From Alligator mississippiensis (Eukaryota > Chordata > Crocodylia > Alligatoridae), in NCBI RefSeq assembly GCF_030867095.1, contig NC_081833.1, forward strand, positions 73,227,395 to 73,291,394: a stretch of DNA of 64,000 bases. Direction: 5' to 3'. The notes below the pieces were generated by a model. The model saw only the letters and a program-made list of their open reading frames with translations, was not told the DNA's origin and made no database searches. Made by a program: the position numbers and the translations under genes. This document shows positions 51,624 through 64,000 of the stretch, in pieces. How positions within the stretch are numbered: position 1 is the stretch's first letter; each line of letters starts with the position of its first letter.

Positions 51624-54139
51624 AGGATTCATGGTCAGGGAAAACCATTCAAATGGCAGCCCACTGACATGCAGGTCTAAGCCAGCGATGTGAAGCAGGT
51701 GACATAACACATCTGTGACGAAGACCCCCTAGCCAAAGAGGGTCTAGCCCATTTCCAAGTGATATCTTCTTAGGTTTGTTGTAACGTCAGTGAGTACAGA
51801 CTCCAGCTATAGGTTATCTGTAAATGCACTTGAAGCCACATCCATTCTTGGCATAATTCAATGTTTGGAGGAATTTGACTGGCATACCTCCACCGACTTC
51901 GCTGGAACCATGTTGCTTTATCTTTGCTGGGGGTGCAACCTATTCACTCCAAGTGCCTCTAATCCCAGTTATTTCTCAGCATCTTCCATCTTGGTATCGT
52001 GCCGTATTCTCTGCCTGACTCAAGAGAGGGCTGCACAGAGTCACTAGCAGTTAAAGGTACGTCTGGCATGCAGTGTTTTGATCGAAATGAGCAATATAAT
52101 GAGACAAGGACGATAGCATCACTGTTATAATTGTAATGAGTCACAAATGCTATTTTGATGGTTTTCTTTGAAAGAAATACACAAAACCCAACCAATTTAA
52201 TTAAAGATCTCCTCGTCTTTGTAATCAGCGCAGCCACAAATGAAGGCAAAACGGCTTTCATGTGGCAGAACGCATAAGTAGCTTTCCCATAAAAAAAGAG
52301 AAAACAACATTTTTAAAAGTTTGTTTGTAACAATGCTGGAACGCAAGATGAAGGCATATACTCCCCCCATGTGAGAAAATGAGTGTGATTAACTTGGATC
52401 CTTTATGGTTTGGGCATACTTGCATGATCTCCAAGGCTCATTAGTACAGCGACTGGTTGCAAACACGGAAAGAAAGCAACTCTCTAGTAACAAAAATACA
52501 TGACTGTTAGTAATGTCCATGGCTAGCCTAGTTATTACTATTTGAATGATCCTAGCAGAAGTCCAGTTGACATTAAGATCCTAAAAGGGTAAGAGGCAGC
52601 CCCACCCTGAATCGCTTGCTAGCTAAATAGCCCACGCAGCATTGTGGGAAGCAGGGACATGGCATGCAAACTAAGAGGAGGTTGCAAAAAGACACAGGCT
52701 AAAGATCCAGATCCTGGAGTCTTTCCAGAAACTCAGCTTTAATTTTTTAAGGTAAGTTTTTCACCCTTATGATTGCAAGCCATGCCTTGAAAATGTGCAG
52801 AGGGGGTGAACGAGGCCATGATGTCTACCCCAGTCTGGACAGGGCTGGCAGGAACAGCTCTGAGAGGTGTCCCCATGCTTAAAAACCCACCACTGGGGAG
52901 CCCCTTACTGATACTATGTTAGCCAAGGACTGTGTGCAGGTCAAGAGGAGATGGCTGGGATGAGCTTGGTGGACCAGCCCCAGTAGGCACGCGCAGGTTT
53001 GGTGCATGAGGGAGACCTCCAGCTGCCGCTTCTGCCACCCCTGGGAGGAAAATCAGCTGCTCTTGAGCTGAAGGATGCCAGCTGGGATTAGGAGGGCCCT
53101 GCCACACCTCTGCAAGTGGGAGACAGAGCAAGGGTGGAGGAATTCAACCACAGGGACAATCCTACATTGGCAAACCAATGGTTCAGGTGCCTTCACCAAG
53201 CCCTCCTAGAACAGTGCCCAAAGATAGGGCCTAAATTTGATGCGTACAGAAAAGACACCATTTTTAAAGAAAAAAAATGGCAATTCTTACATTTTTTGAG
53301 AAGTTTTCAATATTTTATTTTGGCTGAAAATTGTTGGGGAAGGGAATAAAAAGAAGCAAAAACAAGTCAGGGCACATTCCCCCTCCATACTTATCCCTTA
53401 GGAGGGTTTTCTAATGCTATCTTGATTCTGCCGTGTGAATGAGTAGTTTCCACATGTATAAGGGGTAAATCCATTCCTTCCTTAGCAGAAGGTGGAAATA
53501 CATTTCAGTTCCACCAATCCAGCTGGAACAGACACAGGTTTAAAAGAGCACAATAAATAATCATGCTATCCCTTGCAGGTCTGGGAATAGGGAGATTTCC
53601 AAACTGCCACCCAGCTCGTCACTTCTTCTATAGGATGCTTCTACACGGAGCTGATTATGCATTTGCCTGTTGCCTTGCATTAGAAAGCCATTTCTGAGAC
53701 TAGGGCCATGGATCCCAGTTGTGGAAACAAATTTCCGAGGCAGCTGAGATGTTTAAACTGAAGAGCTAGGGTGGGTCACTCAGCAAATTATTATTATTTC
53801 TGGAAAACAATACGTGTGCCGGAGTTACTTTATGGAGAAAGTGAGAATTGTTGAATTATGCACCACATGGGGCTCGGAGACGCTCTCTCCCTACAAGCCA
53901 CATGGAATTCATTTGCTGGAAGGATCTGGAAATATTGCTAGGCTTAAAGTTGTGGAAATCTCTGGTGCTTCCCCCACACCACGTCAACATCAATATTAAT
54001 GATAGGACCCCAGATTGGCATGGAAACTTCAGACCTCATTGCAAGAACAGAAAGGACAAGTCAATCTGTTTTAGCCTCAAGACCTTTGTGTTCCACTTTA
54101 TGATGTTGCATGTTCCAGGAAAGGGGACGATGCAGAAGA
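51624..54139. other. single-copy sequence, no gene seen
   Basis: 52060-52270 is repeat-free and AT-rich (TTTAATTAAAGATC and AATGAGTCACAAATGC words) and could be a conserved regulatory element. The rest is unremarkable. Confidence 0.5.
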
Positions 54140-54290
54140 TGAAAGGGTGATCCAGCACCTGGTGAAGATTTTCAGAGCATTTTTGGGTGCCCAGCTTGGA
54201 TCTCCTGATTCCCTAGAAGGGAGATTCCCTTGGAGGTGTCTCAAGTTGGACACTCAGCGATGGAGACCTCTAGTAGCTCCAGTCATGCTT
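54140..54290. mobile_element. ancient unclassified interspersed repeat
   Basis: GAAGATTTTCAGAGCATTTT, TGGGTGCCCAGCTTGGA and TCTCAAGTTGGACACTCAG follow a sauropsid repeat of the GATTTTCAGAAGTGCTGAGCA type. It is diverged. Confidence 0.4.
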
Positions 54291-54334
54291 AAAAACCTTA
54301 GCCATCACCATTGCACCCTTGGCTTTTCTACTCA

Positions 54335-54470
54335 GGGAGCTGTTATTTATTTTTTAGTGCTGTCGTACCCAAGCCACAGGCCAGGCCCCTACCGTGCTAG
54401 GTGCTGTACAGACACCAACCAGAGATCTGTGTTGCTTCCAACCAGTTCCCCGTGTAGGGATAACACCAGA
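54335..54470. mobile_element. ancient unclassified interspersed repeat
   Basis: GGCCAGGCCCCTACCGTGCTA followed by GGTGCTGTACAGACAC resembles a very widespread reptilian repeat. A short piece near 37310-37360 (ACAGTCCTTGCCCTGAAG) may be related. Confidence 0.45.
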
Positions 54471-56293
54471 AATCGGTGGAAGGAGACAGGTGGAGGACTG
54501 CAGAGAAATTGCAAGTCAACACTGTCAACTATGCAGGGCAGTGGTCAGACTTCCCAAGGCCTCTCATTCATTAGCCAGAGGATAATTAGCTTCTCCACCA
54601 CTTATGCATTTGCTAGGTGACCTTCACAAAAGTTGCAGATTTGCACGCAGGCTGCTGAAAAGCCAACCGGTGCATCCACCTTACGGGGGGCTAGGGGGAA
54701 AGGCCGTTGTCATCACTTCTTGGCTGATTGAATGGGCTTTGAATCGTGCCCGCAGCGCAGAAGCTACATGGCTTTTGAGTCTCTTGCAAGACTAGTCAGC
54801 CTGTCTCTCTCAGCCCTTGGCTTCAGGAGAGCCCTGAGAACTAGCCGTGATGGAAATGAAGGAGCTTTCCCCCCTCTACCACCACCTACATCTGCTGTAC
54901 ATTTGCATTTCAGAAATTAGAGAACTTAGTTATGCGGAATTACATAGCAACTGGGCTAGGGCTGGGGTATGGAACTGATTGGGTATTCAACCTAAATAAG
55001 AGGAGTTTAAAGATCTTTCCAGGAAATTGAGTGGAACACCCAAACTGACATTCAGTATTAAATATTATATTTGTGTAGTTGTTCCTTCTAGTCCTTTGGC
55101 ATTTCACATCTGGGAGCACGATTTAGACATGCAGAAACTGAATACCTGCTTGGAATTATACTCATCAGAGCTCAGAAATTAAAATATTACTGTGTGCACC
55201 GTGAGCCAGTCCGCATATAAAGGTAGAGCTATTAAAATATGATTAGCGGAGCCATATCTGGTCTCAGACATGTCATACACCATTAAGGTTGAGAAGACTT
55301 TGATGCAAACGCTATTGGCAAAGCCTCCTGCCTGATCAGCAGCAAGATGCAGAGGAATGCGCTTTGCAAATTATTTCCCCACGCACCAGGGAAAGAGGGG
55401 TCCTGCCTTGTCCCAGCTCCCCGGGGGGATGTCCTGGACCACTTGAAGCATCCCCTCCTGCTAACACTGCTGGCTAGAGCTGGATCCTGAGAATAAACCT
55501 GCCTCCTCGCTGCAGGGCTCCTTCCGGCTTCGACTGCATGTGACCTGATCACCATCACCCCGGGGAAAAGCTCCTAACCCAGCCCCTTAGTCCCATTTAG
55601 CTTGTCTTTTTTTTTTTTTTAATTTTATTTTAGCAAAATGGATGGCTCTTGTACTCTGCTTTATCCGCACCAGAAAGGTACAGCTCATGCTTGACAGCCA
55701 GCAACAAATGCAAAGTGCTTCTTATAGCAAATGGCAATAAAATAGATATCATTAAAACGTGGGCTTGGGGGTTCCCCCCTCCTCCCTTTCCTTGCAAATC
55801 ATGTGTCACGTCTCTAAGTCCTCCGTGAACTTCATGGGTGGTCGCAATAGCTTCATTTTTTTTTTCCACTGCTGGCAAAAAAAAAAAGGCTGTAAGGACT
55901 GGAGCACTGTTATGTTAGGGGAGTTTCCCCCATTTTTTGCATGTTGCTGATTTAAAAAAAAAAAAAAAAAGAATATCTGTCCTTCCTAATGAGCCAGATT
56001 CATGCATTAATGCAGACAGAAGTGACAATTTTTGCTCGATCGATGGGCAAGTTATAGCCATAAGCGGGGCTCCAGCGTGGCTCTGGGCTGGGTGCCTTTG
56101 AGCTACTGCATTCAAAGCCACTGCTTGGAAGTCTTTTTTTGCAGGGCACTTGGCAGGAAGGGAACAGATGAGAACGTGGTTTAAGTCCAGAGAGGGAATT
56201 GAAGGCAGGGGTTTGCCCAGCAGGATCGCTGCTGGGCTTTGAGTGATCACCCAGGAGTGCCGTAAGAGCCAAGGAGGCATCTCAAAGGGGGAA
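54471..56293. other. no gene seen
   Basis: AT-rich single-copy sequence with poly-A/T runs near 55600, 55858 and 55955. The GLI-type 9-mer at 55835 lies here. Confidence 0.5.
55835..55843 (-). promoter_or_regulatory. second perfect GLI-type motif (TGGGTGGTC on plus strand)
   Basis: This is an exact GLI 9-mer in reverse orientation about 36 kb upstream of FOXF1, in non-repetitive sequence about 0.7 kb before the 56.6-kb CpG island. It is motif evidence only. Confidence 0.25.
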
Positions 56294-56314
56294 GGGTTAG
56301 GGTTAGGGTTAGGG
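56294..56314 (+). repeat. short interstitial telomere-like repeat
   Basis: GGG followed by three perfect TTAGGG units, just left of the isolated CpG island. It is too short to be a fused telomere and fits insertion during double-strand-break repair. Confidence 0.85.
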
Positions 56315-56559
56315 TAGCCCCAGCCCAGCCTCCCAGCCCCTGCCTCCGCTCCCAGGTCCGTGTCCCAGTCACAAGATGCAGCTGCCCCGGGGAGACCTGA
56401 TGGTGCTGCTTTGAGTAGGGGGTTGGATGTGACCTCCTTGCCTAGGACTTGATGACCTCAGCCTCCACCTCCCTCCAGCTCTGCCTGAGCCCCCGCTGCG
56501 CAGAGGGATGCTTGGTCCCTCCTGGGCCCCATCCCACCGCCTGCCCTGCAAAGAGCCAC

Positions 56560-57030
56560 GGCCCGGGCTGCCCCGGTCCGGGCTGCCCCGACGGCTCCCT
56601 GCACACACTGCCGGGCAAACGGAGCCGCCTCGTGCCCTGGCTGCCGGCCGCGCGCGGGGCAGGGCAGGGCAGGGCAGGGCAGCGAGGCCGGGCCGCGAGC
56701 GGCTCCTGGTTTTCGCGCTCGGCCCCCGAGGTGCTGAACTCTCGGGAAAGGTTAATTAGGCATTTACAGCGCTGTCATCGGCTCCGCGCTGCTCCTGCCC
56801 TCCAGCTCCCCTCCCTCGCGTCCCCCGGCTCCGCCTCGGCGGCAGGGGCGCGGGGGCCACTTCGGCAGCGCTCCGCTCCGCTCCGCTCCGCTCCGCACTG
56901 CCCCGCTCCATCCCGCACCGCCCCGCTCCATCCCGCACCCACCCGCTCCGCCCCGACCGGCCCCGAGCGAGCCGAGACAGCGGCGCAGAGCCCGGGCCAC
57001 CGCCGCCTCCGCCCGGCGCAGTGCACCTCC
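56560..57030. other. isolated CpG island about 37 kb upstream of FOXF1
   Basis: The segment is CpG-dense, including a CCGCT pentanucleotide tract near 56870-56897 and short tandem units of CCCCGCTCCATCCCGCAC type. It is bordered on the right by the long AGAC/TAGA array. It could be the start of a non-coding transcript or an unmethylated enhancer-associated island. No protein was recognised. Confidence 0.6.
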
Positions 57031-57074
57031 ACCTACCCACCCATCTGCCTATCTTTACCCATCTAGACACACAC

Positions 57075-57090
57075 TGCTTGTCTATCTATC

Positions 57091-57121
<31 letters not shown>

Positions 57122-57138
57122 TAATTTCCAGTATACTC

Positions 57139-57205
<67 letters not shown>

Positions 57206-57227
57206 TTGGTGTCTATATTTACTCATC

Positions 57228-57285
<58 letters not shown>

Positions 57286-57299
57286 TCTTCCAGTATATC

Positions 57300-57345
<46 letters not shown>

Positions 57346-57360
57346 TCTTCCAGTATACTC

Positions 57361-57405
<45 letters not shown>

Positions 57406-57419
57406 TCTTCCAGTATATC

Positions 57420-57483
<64 letters not shown>

Positions 57484-57496
57484 CTTCCAGTATATC

Positions 57497-57546
<50 letters not shown>

Positions 57547-57561
57547 TCTTCCAGTATACTC

Positions 57562-57624
<63 letters not shown>

Positions 57625-57632
57625 CTTCCGGT

Positions 57633-57685
<53 letters not shown>

Positions 57686-57740
57686 CTTCCAGTATACCCA
57701 GATAGATAGATAGATAGATAGATAATCTTCCAGTATACCC

Positions 57741-57783
<43 letters not shown>

Positions 57784-57835
57784 CTTCCAGTATACTCAGA
57801 TAGATCTAGATCTATAGATAGATAGATGTGTGTAA
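57075..57835. repeat. higher-order TAGA array, copy 2
   Basis: A short (AGAC)n run is followed by (TAGA)n blocks. The first interrupter, at 57205-57222, is the same 18-mer seen at 11 kb. About nine later blocks are punctuated by a different spacer, CTTCCAGTATA followed by TCTAGA, CTCAGA or CCCAGA, with a period of about 45-75 bp. The long minus-strand frame rich in YLSI is a translation of the repeat, not a gene. Confidence 0.9.
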
Positions 57836-57839
57836 ATAT

Positions 57840-58593
57840 AGATATGTACACACTGTATATCTATATAGATATAGATATATGTATCTACCTATTTGTAGAT
57901 AGATAGATATTGACATCTATCTATCTATCTGAATATCTGTGTATATATATGTGTGTGTCTATGTATATTCATATATACATGCACACCCACGTGCGGGTTT
58001 ATGTGTGTACATGTATACAAATGTGTGTGTGCATGTATATATGCATACATGTATATACGCATTTATATATTTACACATATACACATATAAACACACACAC
58101 ACAAAGAGATGTATGGATACTGTCTATATGTCCATCTATCTAATATACACAAACACACATGCAAACACACTTTGGTTAATCAAAGTGTGCGTGTGTCTGT
58201 CTCTGTGTATATGTATACATGTAGATGTGTAATATATAATTACGTTTGTGTGTATTTATTTATTTGTTTATACACACACGCAGTTAATATATATACAACA
58301 ACATACACAATTTGGTTTAATACACACACACACATATGTGTATGTATATTCATAAATACATACACACATATATGTGTATGTGGGTATGTATATACGAACA
58401 CGTGTGTATATATATATATATATATCTATCCATACACACACCTGTTCATACACGCACACACACGGATAGCTTGACAGATACTCTCTATATATCGATCTAT
58501 ATAATATACATGAATGTATGTGTGTGCATACATGGGTGGCTGTGCATCTATCTATATGAATATATATACACACATCCATATACACATTCATGA

Positions 58594-58636
<43 letters not shown>

Positions 58637-58940
58637 CCCAGACATAAATAAACACATTATACATACATACATATATATATACATACAAACACATACATGA
58701 ATATGCAGATATATAAATATACATACATGCGCGCACACATACACACACATACACATACACACACACATTCATGTCTATACAGATAATGATATATATATAT
58801 AACTGTATCTATCTGTATATACACCAGAATGTGTATATAGATGTGTGTATGTATGTTCATATATAAGGATACACACATATACGTGTGCATGTATATACGC
58901 GTATGTGTGTATCTATACATACAGACCCATGCATGTATGT

Positions 58941-58971
<31 letters not shown>

Positions 58972-58990
58972 CGCACAGATAGATAGATCA
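57840..58990. repeat. CA/TA/TG-rich simple-sequence tract
   Basis: More than 1.1 kb of interleaved ACACAC, TATATA, ATGTGTGT and ACATAC repeats includes a (CA)n run at about 58594-58632. Every frame yields Tyr/Ile/Cys/Val/His-rich translations that are not genes. It continues the TAGA satellite on its left. Confidence 0.9.
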
Positions 58991-59517
58991 ATAGTCTCTC
59001 TATCTCGCTCTATCTCTATCATCCACATAACAAACTAGGCTGTGTGTCTCTGTGTCCAGGCTGAAGGTCCCTGGAGCTGGAGTGCCCAGTCCATGGGATG
59101 GGATGGGGTGGGCGCGGGGCACAGCGTGTTTCTCCCCCACGAGCTCAGGCATGGCGTGGGGTGCGGAGCAGGAAGCTGGGGGGGGGGGAAGGTGCCTGGT
59201 GCTGCCAACTTCCTGCACTCGCATCGGCTACCTTTATGTCTGAGCCATGCTGTGATTCCCCCCGGGGGAGCTGAGCACCAGCCCCATCGGCTCCCGCAGG
59301 GGCTTGGGTTTTGTCCCAGGCACCGCCCTGGGAGCTGGCTTGGGGGCAACTGGCTCAGAGGCTACAGGACCGGAGCGCTGTTAAGACCCGGGATCCCTCC
59401 ACCGTGCGTCCGTCTGCGCCCTGACGCGTTTTAAACTAGAAGGGAGGAGGGAGCTTTGCCGTGGGAGCTCTGGCTGCTTGGAAGAATGAAGGACACCCGA
59501 ATCCTGCCCCTGCCTTA

Positions 59518-59572
59518 GGCTAGATCTCTGCGTGCCTCAGTTTCCCCATTGCTGAACGGGGCCTGGTATCCA
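59518..59572 (+). mobile_element. MIR SINE fragment
   Basis: GTGCCTCAGTTTCCCCATTG is close to the MIR consensus CTCAGTTTCCTCATCTG. Only the core survives. Confidence 0.65.
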
Positions 59573-59584
59573 GAAGGCATTTGG

Positions 59585-59825
59585 AACTGGCATCCAGAAG
59601 GCAGGTGCAGGAAGGGACTGGACAGACTGCTGGAGAAAAAGGGCATCGGTAGCTATTGAGCAGGGCAAGTAGGGATACAGCCTCTGAATGAGGACCTTCT
59701 ACACCCTTCAGTGCTGGAGGCTGCAAGTGAGAGCGGAGCAGGGAAATAAATCCTGGTCATGCCCAGTTCACGCTGCTCTGTGATGCTGGAGGCATCCATG
59801 GCAGTTCTTATGTTTCTAACTGAAC
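59585..59825 (+). mobile_element. old CR1-like fragment
   Basis: AAGGGACTGGACAGACTGCTG, GGTAGCTATTGAGCAGGGCA and GATACAGCCTCTGAATGAGG resemble a known diverged CR1 3' segment. The ending is eroded. Confidence 0.5.
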
Positions 59826-60349
59826 ACCATGGGGATGGCAGGTTTAGGCCAGATTAGCACCTCCTGCATACACACACAGGCCAGGGCACAGAGCCCCCCC
59901 GAAAAGACTAGCTCACCCCAGCCCAGGATTTACACTGGTCCCAGCTTGCCCTGCCAACGACATCCAAGCCCCTGATGGACAGGTGTGCAGGAGGCCTGGT
60001 GAGCCCTGCCCACCCTTCACAAACCCAAAGATAAATGATGAGTTTGGCCATCTGGAGACTCATAGTGCTGCCACGAGCACTAGCCCTGGGCCTGGGAAGC
60101 TCAGTTAGGATTTGGTCCTTTCTGCCTCCAGCCTGGTGTTTTGGGTAGAGTGGCTCTTAACCACTGTGCATCCCTGGGGTGGGGGTGGGGGCGCAGACAG
60201 TACCTATTTTTCCTGGGAGGATGAGGTCTGTTAGGTAACCTGGGGCAGGCGGGCAGGGAAGGGATGGGGAAGGAGAAGTAGATGTAGGAGATTCAAATAG
60301 AAACAGGTTGATCATGGGATGAGCCATTATCTCTCCTCTCAGGAGATTG

Positions 60350-60590
60350 CAGCATGTGTGTGTGTGTGTGTGTGAGAGGAGATGACCCCCATTGTGTGTG
60401 TGTGCATGCGTGCATGTGCACATGTACATGTGTATGAGGACATAGCTCCATCGTGTGTTTGTGTGCACATGTGTGTGCATGTCAGGAGATAATACCAGTG
60501 TGTGTGTATCAGGTGATAACGCCATTGAGTGTGTTTGTGTGTGTGTGTGTATCAAGAGATAACTCCATCAAGGTCAGTGTGTGTGTGTAG
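60350..60590. repeat. TG-rich cryptic repeat
   Basis: GTGTGTGTG tracts are separated by roughly 60-bp spaced variants of GAGATAACTCCATC, suggesting a degraded minisatellite with about five units. Confidence 0.75.
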
Positions 60591-63500
60591 GTAACTCCAT
60601 AGAGGGGGGCGGGGTGGAGCGGGATGGTATTTGCTGTCCATTCACAGTGAGGTGGGATTTTGATTCAAAACCTGGGGGACAACCTAGCACCCACCAGCGG
60701 GAGATCTCGCTGCCCCGGGCGAGGGGAAAGTGCCAAAGCAGAGAGCAGAAGCTGAGAAGACACCCAAGTGCCCGGAGCTTATGCCCCTCACATGCTGATG
60801 CAGGTCCGTCTCCCTCTTGGCTCCTCAGGAAGGCAAAGAAAGGTCCCTCCCGGCCCCCATCAGACCCACATTGGATCCACCCCCCCATTCCTGAGCTTCC
60901 CCCAGCTCTTTGCACCTGCCTGGGCCAGGCTGGCTGGCAGAGCATGCACCCCACCGAGGGTCTGGTGCTGCCTGCATGATGCTCCTATCTGATGTCCCGG
61001 TTCCTCCAGCTGGGTCCTTCTGGGGTAGCTCCTGGGGAACAGGGAATGTGAATCCTTGATGCACAGATGGTCTTTTCCCTGGGCTACAAATATCCACTGG
61101 CTTCTAGATCCAGGAGCTGAACTCTAATGGTCCCTGCACATGCAGGTATAAACAGCTCCTGGCTATAAAATAGGGGTTTGGCTCCTTCACAGCCTTGAAT
61201 TCTTTCAAATGCCTCTCCGTCGGCATCCTCTAAGTACCTCTAAAGACTGTTTAGACTGGTCAGCATCAGACTCCATTCAGCTCTCCCTCTAAACAATTTG
61301 GGCTCCAGGGGTGGGTTTTTTTTGAACGCCTGTATTCTCCATGGGCAGATTTCACACCTCCTCATCCTGCACTTGGGAGCTGGTGCAACAATCCCACCCC
61401 CCACAACCCCCCGTCAAAAAAACCCAACCTCCCCTGGAAGACCTGACGGTATTTAGGGAAAGCCACGGACAATTAGAGAAAAATCAGCTTTCTATGTGTG
61501 CTGATAAGGGATTATTTATTCCAGAAGCCTGACAATAATCTGCAACGCACACTCTGACGACTCCCCTCACACCCTTTGGCAAATCCGGGGAAACAGCAAA
61601 GCCTACAGGAAGGCCTGGCCGGGAGCAGAGTATACATTGCTGGTAAGACTCGACTTGACAAGATCCATGAGTAGCCCAGCACGGGTTTGGGTAGAAGGGG
61701 AGAGATGAATGCAGCTCGAAGGACGCTTGCAAGGTGTAGATCTTGGAACCGAATGTCACAGGGGGACAAGGGAAGAAGGGATAAGACCCTTTGATTGTCA
61801 TCCGGAAAGAGGTAGGTATCTTTCTTTCATTCTTGTTTCAATCTATATTTAGCTTAATCTTTCAGACGTAGCCTGTGGATTCCTACGTTAACATCTGCTG
61901 TTCCCCTCTTCCTTCGTTAATTTATTGCAGTTCACTTTAGTGCTAAGGACAGTTTATGGAAAAAAACACCTGCTTTCTCTGCTCCCAGAGCAAGGATGGA
62001 ATTTGCTCTGACTCTGGATCCTTAATAAATGTGGCTGAACCCAGCGGATGATTCATAGCGTGGCTCTTGCACACATGCATTATGTTAGGGGCCTGTCAGT
62101 TGCTATGCCCCATTGCTAAGACGGAGGCCCACAACTTTGAGCAGAGCCCATTTATACACTTCACTTGGTTTACAACATGCCAGAGAGAAATGCTCAGAGC
62201 GAGGCCGAGGCGAAGTTGCATTAGGACAGGAAGGCATAACACAGGCACGCTGGGCGAAAGGGAAACTAATGGAAAAGAGGGTCAGAGACGCCAGGGTCCA
62301 GCGAACATCTCTCAACTTCATCCACAGCATCTTGCCGGCTATAGATGTGCTGCATCCTAGCTTGGCCCTTGCTCCCTTCCCTGCCCCCCTACACCTTATA
62401 TGCACTGATCTCAGCTTTGTCCTTGCTCTCCTTATTGTTTTTTTTTAAAGCAGTACAGCCTCTTGGCCCTTTGACATGGATTCCTGGCTCTGTTTCTGTC
62501 ATTATAAAAAATTGTCTTTCCATGATCAAGCTTTCACTCATGGCTGTTTGTCAAAAAAAAGTGAAAAAAAAAAATCAAAATGGAAATTGTTGGCAATGAA
62601 CAGTAGATAAAACCTGGACAGAATTTCAAGCTCATACTTGAAAACTGATAGCCGGCGCTCATGTAGCACGCAAGGACCCCACACGTTGCAAGCAGATCCT
62701 CGGAGAGAGCACCGGAGAGCCTGCAGCTCGCCGCTCGTTCAGATGAGGGCTTTTGCCCCTCTTTAAATGACTCGGAGATCATCTCGCAGAGGCATCACAC
62801 ACTGTTACGTCAACAGAGGGAAGGATCTTTGTTGGCTCCTATGCATTAAGGAAGAAAAAGGGGAGGCAGCGGGAGGGTTATGACTAATCTAGTAACCTTT
62901 CCTTTTAGTGTTTAATAGAAACTCAGGCTGTTTACAATAAAATGGAGTGATATTTTTCATCCTTCCAAATGGAACAAGGGTTATATAAACAGAGTAACCT
63001 CAGACACAGCAAACACCTGTCGAAGGAAATTGGTTTTAAAGATGGGGGGCAGGGGGAGGGAAGAAATCGAGACCTCTTGTTGACTTCTGGTCAAGTTCAA
63101 GTTGAAGAGTATGGCTGATCAGGGGAGGTACTGATAAGGCGAGCGTTAGCAGCAAATGCCTATTTTTTGCCAGCAAGGCGAATGATCAGAGCTGGTTTTT
63201 GCGTCACTAGAAACACAGCGGGTCTACGCTGTATACGCTCGTACACCAAATCCTTCAAATGTCTTCCCGCTGCAGGGTCCTGGCTCTGGGAGTGGCCAGT
63301 CACCTTTGTGAACCGCCGAAACGGGCAGGAATGGCTTTGCCCGTCGGAGAACGGTTTCTTCCTTTTTTCTTTCCTCACCCAGAGTTTTTAGGAGGCTCTG
63401 AAACATGTGGGTATAGGAGCCTGCCCAATGTGCGTGGTTTTGATGTGTTTCTTCACTCGTGTAATCGTGCTCTCCTTATCCATGCAAATGTGCCGTTGGT

Positions 63501-64000
63501 TTCTGAATCCTGAAAGCTTTCTGGCCTTCGCGACGTCTTGTGGGCATGAGTTGCACAGACTCACTAATACAATGAGGTTTAATTAGAAATGGCTCAGCTT
63601 TCAGAGGGGCTGGGCATTCAGATGCCATTGCTTTCAATCCCAGCCTTCCCTCTGAGTGGCTCATTGTCCCATACCTGCAGAGAACTGGCAAGCAGACACA
63701 TGCCTACTGCCCAGGTGGAAGAAGAGATTTAGCCACTGCTATAATGCTTCCCTGCACCTTCCTGCAATTCCCTGGGATACCGGGTCCATATGTAACACCC
63801 CGCCGTGGGGCACTAACCGCTGCCAGTGGCAATTCGTGCAACCGGGGGGCACCAGCTAGATCCGTCCTTTTGGGATCCTTTGGGCTAACGAGGAACCTCG
63901 GGATCCCGGTGTGGGGATACCTCCTGTAGCAGCACTCTGACAGAACAGGTAGCTATTTGCAAGATTTATTATTTACAAGAGATATAGATACGTCTGAATT
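60591..64000. other. no gene seen
   Basis: Single-copy sequence to about 63.6 kb. The last 300 bp may belong to a dispersed repeat running off the window, but I cannot classify it. Confidence 0.5.

Noticed and set aside
57219-57851. 210-codon minus-strand frame rich in YLSI
   Set aside because: It is a direct translation of the TAGA satellite and its interrupters.
63640-64000. possible mobile element running off the right edge
   Set aside because: The texture looks repeat-like, but no diagnostic end or protein segment is visible, so no family is claimed.

Overview
This is vertebrate genomic DNA. Interspersed repeats point to a non-avian sauropsid, most likely a crocodilian and possibly a turtle. 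CR1 LINE tails of the kind common in those genomes are scattered throughout, old MIR-type SINE fragments survive, and microsatellites (TAGA, CA/TG, TA) are abundant and long. The only protein-coding gene I can support is FOXF1, a two-exon forkhead transcription factor gene on the minus strand. Its exons are at 19352-18362 and 16237-16077, with the 3' UTR running down to about 14690. The exons join in phase to give a 383-residue protein with a complete forkhead domain and the conserved C-terminal end.

Layout. 1-14.6 kb lies downstream of FOXF1. It holds MIR, hAT-like and CR1 remnants, a strong CTCF-like motif at 8.68 kb, and an unusual block at 10.7-13.6 kb: a higher-order TAGA array, a CpG-rich segment, a degenerate minisatellite, a second CpG-rich segment and another TAGA array. 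14.7-19.4 kb is FOXF1, whose 2.1-kb intron carries a GCTTGCACAC-type minisatellite close to the exon 1 donor. 19.4-21.3 kb is the FOXF1 CpG island and upstream region. It contains an inverted pair of forkhead motifs and a 14-bp GATA/TGACA-type element present twice, and a divergent non-coding transcript (FENDRR in mammals) would be expected to start here. 21-64 kb is FOXF1-upstream sequence with no convincing coding gene. It contains dispersed CR1/MIR/MITE remnants, several minisatellites, two large palindromes at 29.5-30.0 kb, a near-perfect 41-bp hairpin at 51.5 kb, CTCF-like and GLI-like motifs, an isolated CpG island at 56.6-57.0 kb, and a second copy of the TAGA higher-order array at 57.1-57.8 kb.

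One developmental regulator in a large gene-poor interval fits the known FOXF1 locus, where expression is controlled by distant enhancers and a divergent lncRNA. I found no new multi-gene system. The items most worth a second look are the structured and repeated non-coding elements around FOXF1. All motif and repeat calls were made by eye and carry that limit.
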